Part shown: piece by piece, positions 7,502-14,096 of the stretch
Layout of the letters: each line of letters opens with the position of its first letter
Numbering within the stretch: the stretch's first letter is position 1
Source: Elusimicrobia bacterium RIFOXYB2_FULL_49_7
GTDB lineage: Bacteria > Fibrobacterota > OXYB2-FULL-49-7
Direction of reading: 5' to 3'
Assembly (NCBI GenBank): GCA_001800515.1
Contig: MGVN01000040.1
Span: 11,633 to 25,728, forward strand
DNA: 14,096 nt
Notes under the pieces: model-generated
The model's database searches: none
The model's input: the letters and a program-made list of their open reading frames with translations, nothing else
Told to the model about the DNA's origin: nothing
Position numbers and translations under genes: made by a program

Positions 7502-8310
7502 GCAGCGGAAATTCCGTTCTTTCAGTCTTCCGGACAAAAAGCGATGAATTCGCCGAGCGTGTCGGTACGTGTGTTGTTTCGGTATTCGAAGTGGTGGGTA
7601 GTGTTTTTCTGTTCATTCTCACGATTCTTTCCCGAATCCCAAAGGTTTTTCATCGTCCGCATACCACCATTGAACATATGTCAAAAATAGGCATCACCTC
7701 TCTGCCGGTGGTGGCTCTTACCTCTGTCTTTACCGGTGCGGTTTCGGCTTGGCAGGCAGCCTATCAGTTTTCCGATTATATCCCGCTTTCCTATATTGGG
7801 GTGGCTGTAGGTAAGGCTATTATGATTAATCTTGGCCCGGTTCTGACCGCCTTAGTTGTTGCCGGCCGGATTGGGGCGGCCATGGCGGCCGAACTTGGTA
7901 CAATGAAGGTGACCGAGCAAATTGATGCCATGGAATGTCTCTCTCTCGATCCTTTCCTTTACCTCTTTATGCCTCGTTTCTTAGCGGCTGTCATCATGAT
8001 GCCCATGCTGGTCATTCTCTCTTCTTTTATCGGTTTAATGGGAGCGCTTGTGTGTTCCTCGTTCTTTTTCGGGTTGGAAGGCCATATTTTCTTCAACGGC
8101 GTCAAGATGTTCTTTGTCTTAAAAGATGTCATCATCGGCTTGTTTAAATCCGTGATATTTGGCGCCATCATTTCCAGCATGGGCTGCTATTACGGATATT
8201 ATACCTCGGGTGGTGCTCAAGGAGTGGGAGAAGCAACCAAGAAATCGGTGGTTGCATCGTCGGTCTGGATTTTGGTGGCCGGTTATATCACGGATGGATT
8301 ATTTCTCTGA
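7498..8310 (+). CDS. mlaE: MlaE-family ABC transporter permease
   Basis: MlaE-type permeases form the inner-membrane core of MCE transporters, which move phospholipids or other lipids between inner and outer membranes with an ATPase (MlaF) and an MCE protein (MlaD). The 270-residue length is typical. Several hydrophobic segments are present, with the family hallmark region FTGAVSAWQAAYQF (78-91), GPVLTALVVAGRIGAAMAAE (113-132) and LGTMKVTEQIDAMECL (133-148). The start ATG overlaps the nrdR stop. No MlaF or MlaD gene follows; a receiver-domain gene does, so the partner subunits must be encoded elsewhere. The N-terminal 45 residues before the family core are somewhat variable, as is common. The family is certain; the substrate is not. 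Confidence 0.93.
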   Translation: MSSGNSVLSVFRTKSDEFAERVGTCVVSVFEVVGSVFLFILTILSRIPKVFHRPHTTIEHMSKIGITSLPVVALTSVFTGAVSAWQAAYQFSDYIPLSYIGVAVGKAIMINLGPVLTALVVAGRIGAAMAAELGTMKVTEQIDAMECLSLDPFLYLFMPRFLAAVIMMPMLVILSSFIGLMGALVCSSFFFGLEGHIFFNGVKMFFVLKDVIIGLFKSVIFGAIISSMGCYYGYYTSGGAQGVGEATKKSVVASSVWILVAGYITDGLFL

Positions 8311-8318
8311 TTTAAAAA

Positions 8319-8325
8319 AAGGCGG
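8319..8325 (+). promoter_or_regulatory. Shine-Dalgarno deciding the receiver gene start
   Basis: AAGGCGG lies 7 bases before the ATG at 8333. It favours that start over an in-frame ATG at 8294 inside the mlaE gene, which would add 13 residues unlike receiver domains. Confidence 0.6.
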
Positions 8326-8332
8326 TCAATGG

Positions 8333-8716
8333 ATGGATATTAAAGGCAAAAAGGTATTGCTCGTAGATGACGAAACCGGTATCCGACGAATTTTAAGGAT
8401 TTTTCTGGAAGTTGAAGGATTCCTCGTGTATGAGGCCAGTAATGCCCAGCAGGCCATGCGGATGGTCGAGGAAAATATGCCGGAGGTCGTGATTCTTGAC
8501 GTCATTCTTTTCGGAACCACGGGCCTTGAAGTCTGTGAAAAGATTAAGTCTGATCCGAGAACAAAGGACATCTTTGTTATTCTTTTCACGGCACTGACAA
8601 AAGATTCGGATGTGGCGGAAGGGGAGCGTGTCGGTGCGGACCTTTACTTGATGAAACCGCTGAATCCGAAAGATATCGTTGAAAAAGTAAAAGAACGTTT
8701 CTTGAAAAGCGTATAA
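8333..8716 (+). CDS. Single-domain response regulator (CheY-like receiver)
   Basis: This 127-residue protein is a stand-alone receiver domain: it should accept a phosphoryl group from a histidine kinase and signal through protein contacts. All conserved positions are present: acidic pair Asp12/Asp13 in LLVDDE, phospho-acceptor Asp56 in VVILDVI, switch Thr86 in LFTAL, and Lys108 in LMKPL. There is no DNA-binding, enzymatic or other output domain, because the frame stops just after the receiver's last helix. No histidine kinase is encoded nearby. It begins 22 bases after mlaE and ends 31 bases before secD, so it is probably cotranscribed with both; the functional link to either is unknown. Confidence 0.93.
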   Translation: MDIKGKKVLLVDDETGIRRILRIFLEVEGFLVYEASNAQQAMRMVEENMPEVVILDVILFGTTGLEVCEKIKSDPRTKDIFVILFTALTKDSDVAEGERVGADLYLMKPLNPKDIVEKVKERFLKSV

Positions 8717-8747
8717 ATTCACTTCTTGCTACTTTAAAGGACTATCT

Positions 8748-10484
8748 ATGAATAAAAACATCAATCTCAAGCTGCTTTTCATTGTCGCACTGGTCGCGGT
8801 GGCCCTCTGGAAGCTCTATCCCACCTTCCAAGTGACCCTCATGTCCGTGGAGGCGCGGCGGGCCATGGAACAGGAAAAACCCGAAGCGTTTAAAGGTGCC
8901 ATCAAACTGGGACTCGACCTCCAGGGCGGAATTCGCCTGGTCTTTCAGCTCGATCAGTCCCGGCTCACGGAAGACCAGAAAAAAGATGCCATCAGCCGTG
9001 CCCTGGAAGTGATTAGCAATCGTGTTGATCAGTTCGGCATTTCCGAACCGGTCATTCAGCGGCAGGGTGATGACCGAATCATCATTGAGCTGCCGGGTTT
9101 TCATAATGTCGAACGCGCTAAAAAACTGGTTGGTTCCACTGCGCTGCTTGAATTCAATCTGGTCCGGGAGGCGGATGATATGTCCCTGGCCCTGGATGCG
9201 CTTGATCGTTATTTGAAGAACAAGAACCGGCAACAGAAAAATGACGATTCCGCGGCTGCTCTGACATCGCCCGCTGCAACGACCAAAGATGAGAAGACGA
9301 TGCAGGATAAGGACAGCGCTAAGAGTACCGAGAATCTTTTTGGTGAAGTTGTTTCCACTGACACTGCCGCCAAGGGAGATTCCTTGAGCGATGAAGAGAA
9401 GGCCGCGGCTGCCTATGAAAAGGAGCTGCAGGCGGATAAGCCTTTTACGGCGCTCCTCATTAAGGCAGGTTACGATGTCGCGGTATTGCAGGGGAATATT
9501 GCCAAAGTGACGGCTATTCTTAATGATGCCGTAGCTCAGTCCTCACTTCCGAAAGGGGTCAAGTTCGTCTGGTCCGCTGAAAAGGAAGGAGAGCCTGGAA
9601 ACGAATATCGGCGGATTTTTCTCGTGAAAAGCTCTCCTGAAATTACGGGTAACTATTTGGAAGATGCCAAACCTTCCATCAGCCAGGGTGGTTTGGAAGC
9701 GGGGAAAGCGGTGGTCAACATGACTTTAAACGGCGAAGGCGCAAGGCGTTTTGCCAAGATCACCAATGCCAATATTGATAAGCGGCTGGCCATCGTTCTC
9801 GATGGCCAGGTTTTTTCTGCGCCGTCCATCCGTACCAAGATACCGAACGGTCGCGCTGAAATTACCGGCATGAAGGATTATAACGAAGCCCGAGACCTGG
9901 CCATTGTACTCCGGGCCGGTGCGCTGCCTGCGCCGCTTCTGATTATTGAAGAACGTGTGGTCGGGCCCACGTTGGGACGCGATTCGATTCAGATGAGTGT
10001 TTACGCTTTTGCGGTGGCGTCCATTCTTGTTATTCTGTATATGCTTTTCCTGTACAAGGGGACGGGTACTATCGCCATTCTGGCCCTATTATTGAATGTT
10101 CTCTTTCTGCTCTCCATTCTCGCTGGGATGGGACTTACGTTGACGCTGCCCGGTATTGCCGGTATTATTCTGACCATGGGTATGGCCGTGGATGCTAATG
10201 TGCTTATCAATGAGCGGATCAAGGAGGAATTACGTAATGGTAAAACTGTCCGGGCTGCCATTGAAGCGGGATATGCGCGCGCTTTTTCGGCTATCTTTGA
10301 TTCGAATATCACGACCTTGATTACCGCAATTATTCTCCACTATTATGGAACCGGTCCCATCAAGGGCTTTGCGATTACACTCATCGTGGGTCTTATTTGT
10401 TCCATGTTTACTGCGATTTGGGTGACCCATCAGGTGTTTAATAAGCTTACATCGTCCACGAATATTCAGAAACTGTCCATCTAA
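8748..10484 (+). CDS. secD: Protein translocase subunit SecD
   Basis: SecD, with SecF, uses the proton gradient to assist late steps of Sec-dependent export across the inner membrane. The 578 residues show an N-terminal membrane helix (about 8-24), then the periplasmic domain with LGLDLQGGIRLVFQLD (54-69) and a second part containing DGQVFSAPS and GRAEITG. Five more helices (about 416-560) carry GPTLGRDSI (406-414), TLPGIAGIILTMGMAVDANV (466-485) and LINERIKEELRNGKT (486-500), all hallmark SecD sequences. Residues about 158-230 form a polar Lys/Asp/Ser/Ala-rich, low-complexity insert in the periplasmic region, unlike the compact E. coli form. AAAGGA lies 6 bases before the ATG. secF follows 26 bases after the stop, the usual order. 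Confidence 0.97.
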   Translation: MNKNINLKLLFIVALVAVALWKLYPTFQVTLMSVEARRAMEQEKPEAFKGAIKLGLDLQGGIRLVFQLDQSRLTEDQKKDAISRALEVISNRVDQFGISEPVIQRQGDDRIIIELPGFHNVERAKKLVGSTALLEFNLVREADDMSLALDALDRYLKNKNRQQKNDDSAAALTSPAATTKDEKTMQDKDSAKSTENLFGEVVSTDTAAKGDSLSDEEKAAAAYEKELQADKPFTALLIKAGYDVAVLQGNIAKVTAILNDAVAQSSLPKGVKFVWSAEKEGEPGNEYRRIFLVKSSPEITGNYLEDAKPSISQGGLEAGKAVVNMTLNGEGARRFAKITNANIDKRLAIVLDGQVFSAPSIRTKIPNGRAEITGMKDYNEARDLAIVLRAGALPAPLLIIEERVVGPTLGRDSIQMSVYAFAVASILVILYMLFLYKGTGTIAILALLLNVLFLLSILAGMGLTLTLPGIAGIILTMGMAVDANVLINERIKEELRNGKTVRAAIEAGYARAFSAIFDSNITTLITAIILHYYGTGPIKGFAITLIVGLICSMFTAIWVTHQVFNKLTSSTNIQKLSI

Positions 10485-10510
10485 ACCGCCATCCGGAAAG
10501 CGAGAAAAAT

Positions 10511-11431
10511 ATGGAACTTTTTAAAAACGCCAACTACCCCTTCATGCGCTGGAGAAAGGGTTATCTTGTTTTCTCCGTCACGCTCTGTGTTTTAGCCATT
10601 ATCATCCTAATCGGCAAAGGGATTAACTACGGTATTGATTTCAAGGGAGGCTCCTTTGTTCATGTCCGTTTCAAAGAGATGCCGGATATGAGCAAGGTCA
10701 GATCCGCCTTTGTTAATGCAAAGGAATTGGGAACCGTTGAAATCAAACAGTACGGCAGCAAGGAAACACATGAGTTGATGATCGGAATCCAGAAACAGGA
10801 TGAAGGATCCGGTGCCACCTACACGAACAAGGTAACAACCCTGCTTCAGAAGGAGTTTGCGGACGGTTTCGAAGTTCTTCGGCAGGAATCCGTGGGCCCC
10901 AAGGTGGGGGATGAATTGAAATGGAAAGCCATTCTGTCCATCTTCCTCTCTCTCATTGCAATTATCTTGTATATTTGGTTCCGTTTCCAATTCCGTTTTG
11001 GTATTGCCTCGGTTATACCGCTTTTCCATGATGTGCTTATTACGCTGGGTGTTTTCGTGGCCATGGGACTTGAGGTCAACCTGCCGATTGTGGCTGCCTT
11101 TCTGACGCTCATCGGTTATTCTCTGAATGATACCATTGTAGTCTTTGACCGTGTTCGTGAGAATCTGGCCAAGGACCAGAAGTCCAATGTTACGGATATC
11201 ATCGAACGGAGCATCAATGAAACCTTGAGCCGAACCATTAATACGGTCGGAACGGTCTTGGTCACCCTCTTGGCGCTTTACTTCCTCGGCGTCAGCGTCA
11301 TCAAGGATTTTGCGTTCGCTCTAATTGTAGGCATTATTTTCGGTACCTATTCTTCAATCGGTGTGGCCTCTGCCATTCTTGCCTCCTGGACGCCGGAAAC
11401 CCTACGGAGGGCGAAGTTCAAGAGCGCTTGA
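10511..11431 (+). CDS. secF: Protein translocase subunit SecF
   Basis: SecF pairs with SecD in the inner-membrane SecDF complex that helps release and fold exported proteins. The 306-residue protein has a first membrane helix (about 18-36), then INYGIDFKGGSFV (38-50), the family's periplasmic signature. A short periplasmic domain follows to about residue 138, with GPKVGDELKWKA at its end. Five C-terminal helices include YSLNDTIVVFDRVRENL (203-219), the conserved SecF motif with the functional Asp and Arg residues, and INETLSRTINT (235-245). Length is normal and no key residue is missing. Its ribosome binding site is weak, a purine-rich stretch rather than a clear GGAGG, so translation may be partly coupled to secD. 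A long hairpin follows 37 bases downstream. Confidence 0.97.
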   Translation: MELFKNANYPFMRWRKGYLVFSVTLCVLAIIILIGKGINYGIDFKGGSFVHVRFKEMPDMSKVRSAFVNAKELGTVEIKQYGSKETHELMIGIQKQDEGSGATYTNKVTTLLQKEFADGFEVLRQESVGPKVGDELKWKAILSIFLSLIAIILYIWFRFQFRFGIASVIPLFHDVLITLGVFVAMGLEVNLPIVAAFLTLIGYSLNDTIVVFDRVRENLAKDQKSNVTDIIERSINETLSRTINTVGTVLVTLLALYFLGVSVIKDFAFALIVGIIFGTYSSIGVASAILASWTPETLRRAKFKSA

Positions 11432-11468
11432 ACTACTATTATCAGGATACGATAGAATGTCTTTTTAT

Positions 11469-11508
11469 AAAGGCGGAGCAGTGCGGAAAGACGCAATGTT
11501 CCGCCTTT
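11469..11508 (+). terminator. Long imperfect hairpin after secF, possible terminator
   Basis: AAAGGCGGA (11469-11477) pairs perfectly with TCCGCCTTT (11500-11508). The stem continues inward through a G-T, C-G and A-T pair, one G-A mismatch, then TGCG/CGCA around the loop GAAAGA. That is about 16 paired positions in 40 bases. It lies in the 93-base gap after secF and ends 16 bases before the next ATG. The T run after the stem is only the TTT of the stem itself, so it is not a textbook intrinsic terminator; a leaky terminator, mRNA-stabilising end or leader structure of the next gene are alternatives. Confidence 0.55.
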
Positions 11509-11524
11509 AAACTATCTTAACCCT

Positions 11525-13153
11525 ATGTCGCGACCCCTAAGAAAAAGGAAGCCCTCTCCTGCGTCTAAAAAGAAGGCGTTAATCAAACAATGTGTCTGGT
11601 GTAAGACCCTGCTGAAAGCCGGTCCTAAGCTTCAGGAAGAGGGTAAGCCGTTTTGCAGCGACCGTTGTTTAGCAGAATATCGTACCCGTGGAAAAATCGT
11701 CCGCAAGGAGTTGGATGGACAGCCCAGTGTGGTCGTCGGCAGTGGTGTCAAAGTCGAGCCGCTGATACCCGTCCCGGTTATCCCTCTTCTCCCGGATAAT
11801 CCCGGCGGTTTGGCGATTGACAAGAAACACCGTATTACGGTCGGTGAGTTCTTGGAAGGTCGGACAGAAGCGGAAATGGAGGAACTGGCCGTCCGTCTTT
11901 TTGGAAAAGTAAGACCTCGGCAGTGGTTGAAGCCGGTGATGGTTGTGCTTTCACTGCTGTTATCTTTGATTATCATACTATGGGTTCTGGCGGAAAAGGA
12001 AAAAGGAGATTATTCCAGCGCAGTGCTTCGCGTTAAGCGGCAGGCCGATGGTTTGAGGCACCAACTTTCAGAGCGTATCCGGGCTTCTGTGCCGGTGGAT
12101 ACGCAAGGATTGCGGATTGTTTTTCCACTGCCCGGTCATGTCCAGGCCGGTCGTTATATCAATATTGAGGGAAGTGGACAGGATTCCATGAGCGTGACGT
12201 TGGTGGTGAACGGACAAATCAGGGATTATTCGCGGATTATGCGGGGGACGTTTATTTTTCGACGGGTTTTCCTAAAAATAGGGGAGAATGATTTTGTCCT
12301 TAAAGGGGTGGATGCTTCCAGCCGGTACTACGAAAGCAAGGGACAGGTCCGGTGCGGTGAGATTCCGGAAAGCCCATTACCTGTTAGGCATATCGACTAT
12401 TCCAAACCTCAACACGTTGTCCCCAATCAGTACCGCCAAACCCTTAATTTCAGCAGAGGCGATGAGCGGAGAGCATGGATCGCCCTGACGTTTGATGCGG
12501 CGGACCATGCCGGAGAAGCGAGTCGGATTCTCGATACCTTACAGAGCCGGCAGGTACGAGCCACGCTTTTCTTGACGGGTAGGTTCATCCAGCGGAATTC
12601 GGAACTGGTTCTGCGAATGGCATCGGAAGGGCATATATTGGGAAATCATACGGAAAGCCATCCTCACCTTACCACCTTTGAGCGGGATGGTTTGCAAAAC
12701 ACGCTTCCTGTTATAACATCCTACAAACTCGCGCAGGAACTGGAACGGGTTCGGGAACGCTATGAAGCGCTTGGCCTGAAGCCATCCCATTTCTGGCGGG
12801 CACCCTATGGGGAGCAAAACCGGACCATCAATGCCTGGGCCGAGGGGATAGGGTATAAACATATCGGTTGGACAGCCGGAAGCGGTTGGACGACCAACCT
12901 GGACACAAATGATTGGGTGGTGGCGCCCGGGGATAAAGGATATTTTACGCCGGATGAAATCATTAAGAAGATACTTCATTTTGGATATGGAACCGCCTAT
13001 GGTCTAAACGGCGGAATTGTTCTGATGCATTTGGGTACTCTTCGGGAGCAGGGAAAAATGGCGGATAAATTAGGGGCGCTTATCGATACGCTTCGTGCTT
13101 CCGGTTATGAATTGGTAACCGTGGATAAAATGGTAGCAAGGCAGGAGGATTGA
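11525..13153 (+). CDS. Membrane-anchored polysaccharide deacetylase with N-terminal zinc ribbon
   Basis: This 542-residue protein should remove acetyl groups from an N-acetylated glycan outside the cytoplasm. A cytoplasmic basic N-terminus holds a Cys4 cluster (Cys23, Cys26, Cys44, Cys48). A polar linker leads to one membrane helix (about 137-155). A beta-rich, possibly Ig-like region follows (about 196-275), then a NodB-type deacetylase domain (about 317-535). Its motifs are LTFDAAD (321-327, catalytic Asp324), NHTESHPHL (374-382, metal His375 and His379), FWRAPYG (423-429), LDTNDW (459-464) and VLMHLG (499-504). The usual second Asp of TFDD is Ala here, a variation seen in some family members, so metal binding may differ. 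No clear ribosome binding site precedes the ATG. Substrate could be peptidoglycan or an exopolysaccharide; the sequence does not decide. Confidence 0.88.
   Translation: MSRPLRKRKPSPASKKKALIKQCVWCKTLLKAGPKLQEEGKPFCSDRCLAEYRTRGKIVRKELDGQPSVVVGSGVKVEPLIPVPVIPLLPDNPGGLAIDKKHRITVGEFLEGRTEAEMEELAVRLFGKVRPRQWLKPVMVVLSLLLSLIIILWVLAEKEKGDYSSAVLRVKRQADGLRHQLSERIRASVPVDTQGLRIVFPLPGHVQAGRYINIEGSGQDSMSVTLVVNGQIRDYSRIMRGTFIFRRVFLKIGENDFVLKGVDASSRYYESKGQVRCGEIPESPLPVRHIDYSKPQHVVPNQYRQTLNFSRGDERRAWIALTFDAADHAGEASRILDTLQSRQVRATLFLTGRFIQRNSELVLRMASEGHILGNHTESHPHLTTFERDGLQNTLPVITSYKLAQELERVRERYEALGLKPSHFWRAPYGEQNRTINAWAEGIGYKHIGWTAGSGWTTNLDTNDWVVAPGDKGYFTPDEIIKKILHFGYGTAYGLNGGIVLMHLGTLREQGKMADKLGALIDTLRASGYELVTVDKMVARQED
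13143..13149 (+). promoter_or_regulatory. Shine-Dalgarno deciding the M50 protease start
   Basis: AGGAGGA lies at the end of the deacetylase gene, 6 bases before the ATG at 13156. An in-frame TTG at 13150 directly abuts it and has no room for a ribosome, so the ATG is the likely start. Confidence 0.8.
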
Positions 13154-13155
13154 CA

Positions 13156-13818
13156 ATGGAAGATTTACTGCCGCGAATCACTTTTTTTCTTTATTTTAAG
13201 TTACCCGCGATCTTAATTGCTTTGACGATTCATGAATTGGCTCATGGCTGGACAGCGTACAGATTAGGGGATGATACGGCCAAGAATATGGGACGATTGA
13301 CGTTGAATCCGATGGCGCATCTGGATTTTTTCGGAACCCTGATGCTCATGTTCGGCCCTTTCGGCTGGGCCAAACCGGTACCGGTTAATGTGTTTAAACT
13401 CCGTCGCATGAAACAGGATATGGTTTGGGTTTCATTAGCCGGTCCGTTGTCCAATATTGTGTTGGGATATATTGCCTCCTTGTTGTATCTCCACCTTTTT
13501 AAGGGAAGTATCAATTACCCGATTGCCGATTTCTTCCGTTTTTTCATTCTCATTAACATCGGGCTCTCCTTTTTTAATTTATTGCCCATTCCGCCGTTGG
13601 ATGGGTCCAATATCGTCTTAGGATTGCTATCGAAAGAGCGGGGGATGAAATACCTGCGTTCAATGCGTTTTGCCCCTTTTGTCTTTCTTGTCCTCATCGG
13701 TTTTGAGTGGATGCTGCATGTCCCTTTGTTTAGTGCGCTTTTGTCGCCGATTTGGAGGCCTTATTTTACCCTGTTTTTGAATATCTTCGGCATCGAAAAC
13801 CTCTTTTTATCCGCCTGA
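13156..13818 (+). CDS. Site-2 protease-like zinc metalloprotease, M50 family
   Basis: This 220-residue, very hydrophobic protein is a compact intramembrane metalloprotease of the M50 type that lacks a PDZ domain. The zinc-binding helix motif HELAH is at residues 26-30, within LTIHELAHGW. The third ligand motif is NLLPIPPLDGS (141-151), with Asp149. NPMAHLDFFGT (51-61) and VSLAGPLSN (92-100) are further family signatures. About five or six membrane segments are visible, and length matches the small subgroup found in many bacteria. Such proteases usually cut membrane-anchored regulators or signal peptides, but no obvious anti-sigma substrate is encoded nearby. The ATG start lies 2 bases after the deacetylase stop, and the next gene follows 18 bases after its own stop, so all three are probably cotranscribed. 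Confidence 0.92.
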   Translation: MEDLLPRITFFLYFKLPAILIALTIHELAHGWTAYRLGDDTAKNMGRLTLNPMAHLDFFGTLMLMFGPFGWAKPVPVNVFKLRRMKQDMVWVSLAGPLSNIVLGYIASLLYLHLFKGSINYPIADFFRFFILINIGLSFFNLLPIPPLDGSNIVLGLLSKERGMKYLRSMRFAPFVFLVLIGFEWMLHVPLFSALLSPIWRPYFTLFLNIFGIENLFLSA

Positions 13819-13836
13819 CAGGAGAAAGGACCGATT

Positions 13837-14096
13837 ATGACGCGCAAACGATTTCTGGAAATCATCCGAAAGATGGCCAAGACCCGGATTGTCGTACTGG
13901 GTGACATCATTCTCGATAAATATATTTGGGGGGATGTGAGTCGTATTTCCCAGGAGGCGCCCATCCCTGTTCTTGCCGTGGCGCGTGAGACCGTCCGCCT
14001 GGGTGGCTGTGCGAATGTGGCCGACAATCTCCGTTCCATGGGTGTCACTCCGCTATGTCTCAGTGTCGTTGGGGCGGACCATTCCGCGGAGGTGTT
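13837..14096 (+). CDS. hldE: D-glycero-beta-D-manno-heptose-7-phosphate kinase, 5' part
   Basis: The product phosphorylates heptose 7-phosphate at C1 in the ADP-heptose pathway that feeds the LPS inner core. Only the first 86 residues are in the window. VVLGDIILDKYIWGDVSRIS (19-38) with QEAPIPVL (39-46) is the RfaE/HldE kinase start, and LGGCANVADNLRSMG (55-69) matches its sugar-binding GG-ANVA region; both are PfkB/ribokinase-family traits. The ATG has a purine-rich ribosome binding site (AGGAGAAAGGA, 13820-13830). Because the gene runs off the edge, I cannot tell whether it is the kinase alone (hldA/rfaE1) or the kinase-adenylyltransferase fusion (hldE). Its presence supports an LPS-bearing outer membrane. 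Confidence 0.87.
   Translation, partial: MTRKRFLEIIRKMAKTRIVVLGDIILDKYIWGDVSRISQEAPIPVLAVARETVRLGGCANVADNLRSMGVTPLCLSVVGADHSAEV

Noticed and set aside
8159..8332. Upstream extension of the receiver gene into mlaE
   Set aside because: MlaE is clearly coding here; receiver homology starts after 8333, where a suitable ribosome binding site is also found.
13150..13155. TTG start for the M50 protease
   Set aside because: It directly abuts the AGGAGGA ribosome binding site, leaving no spacer; the ATG at 13156 is properly spaced.

Overview
The window is a dense stretch of plus-strand housekeeping genes from a diderm (Gram-negative-type) bacterium. It holds 14 protein genes, two of them cut by the window edges. 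I see no tRNA, rRNA, CRISPR array or insertion sequence. Genes for heptose/LPS synthesis (hldE type), an MlaE-type lipid permease, separate SecD and SecF, and DapB point to an LPS-bearing, diaminopimelate-using cell. Two tandem DUF5683-like envelope proteins are typical of Bacteroidetes/Fibrobacteres-type and related uncultured phyla. Together these suggest a member of that broad group, probably uncultured; the phylum is inference only. GC looks moderate (by eye, near 50%).

Region 1 (2-5060): the 3' part of dapB, then a family 2 glycosyltransferase, a FabG-like short-chain reductase, a FabF-like ketosynthase, bioF and bioD. From the glycosyltransferase on, every junction overlaps (ATGA, 13 nt, ATGA, GTGA), so these five genes should be co-transcribed and translationally coupled. 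BioF and BioD catalyse the first and third steps of biotin ring assembly. The reductase and ketosynthase beside them could supply the pimeloyl chain by a dedicated fatty-acid-like route. bioA, bioB, bioC, bioH and bioW are not in the window.

Region 2 (5072-6981): two adjacent paralogous proteins with signal peptides, each with a DUF5683-like PGLGE segment, a shared NRIIS segment and a C-terminal phenylalanine in an outer-membrane-like terminal strand.

Region 3 (7049-11431): nrdR with a strong ribosome binding site, overlapped by an mlaE-like permease that has no ATPase or MCE gene beside it, then a stand-alone CheY-like receiver, then secD and secF. SecD carries a long low-complexity insert.

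Region 4 (11432-14096): a long hairpin separates secF from a membrane-anchored polysaccharide deacetylase with an N-terminal zinc ribbon. A compact M50 site-2 protease and the start of an hldE/rfaE1 heptose kinase follow, closely spaced.

The most interesting part is the SDR-ketosynthase-bioF-bioD unit; the paired DUF5683-like proteins and the unusual deacetylase architecture come next.
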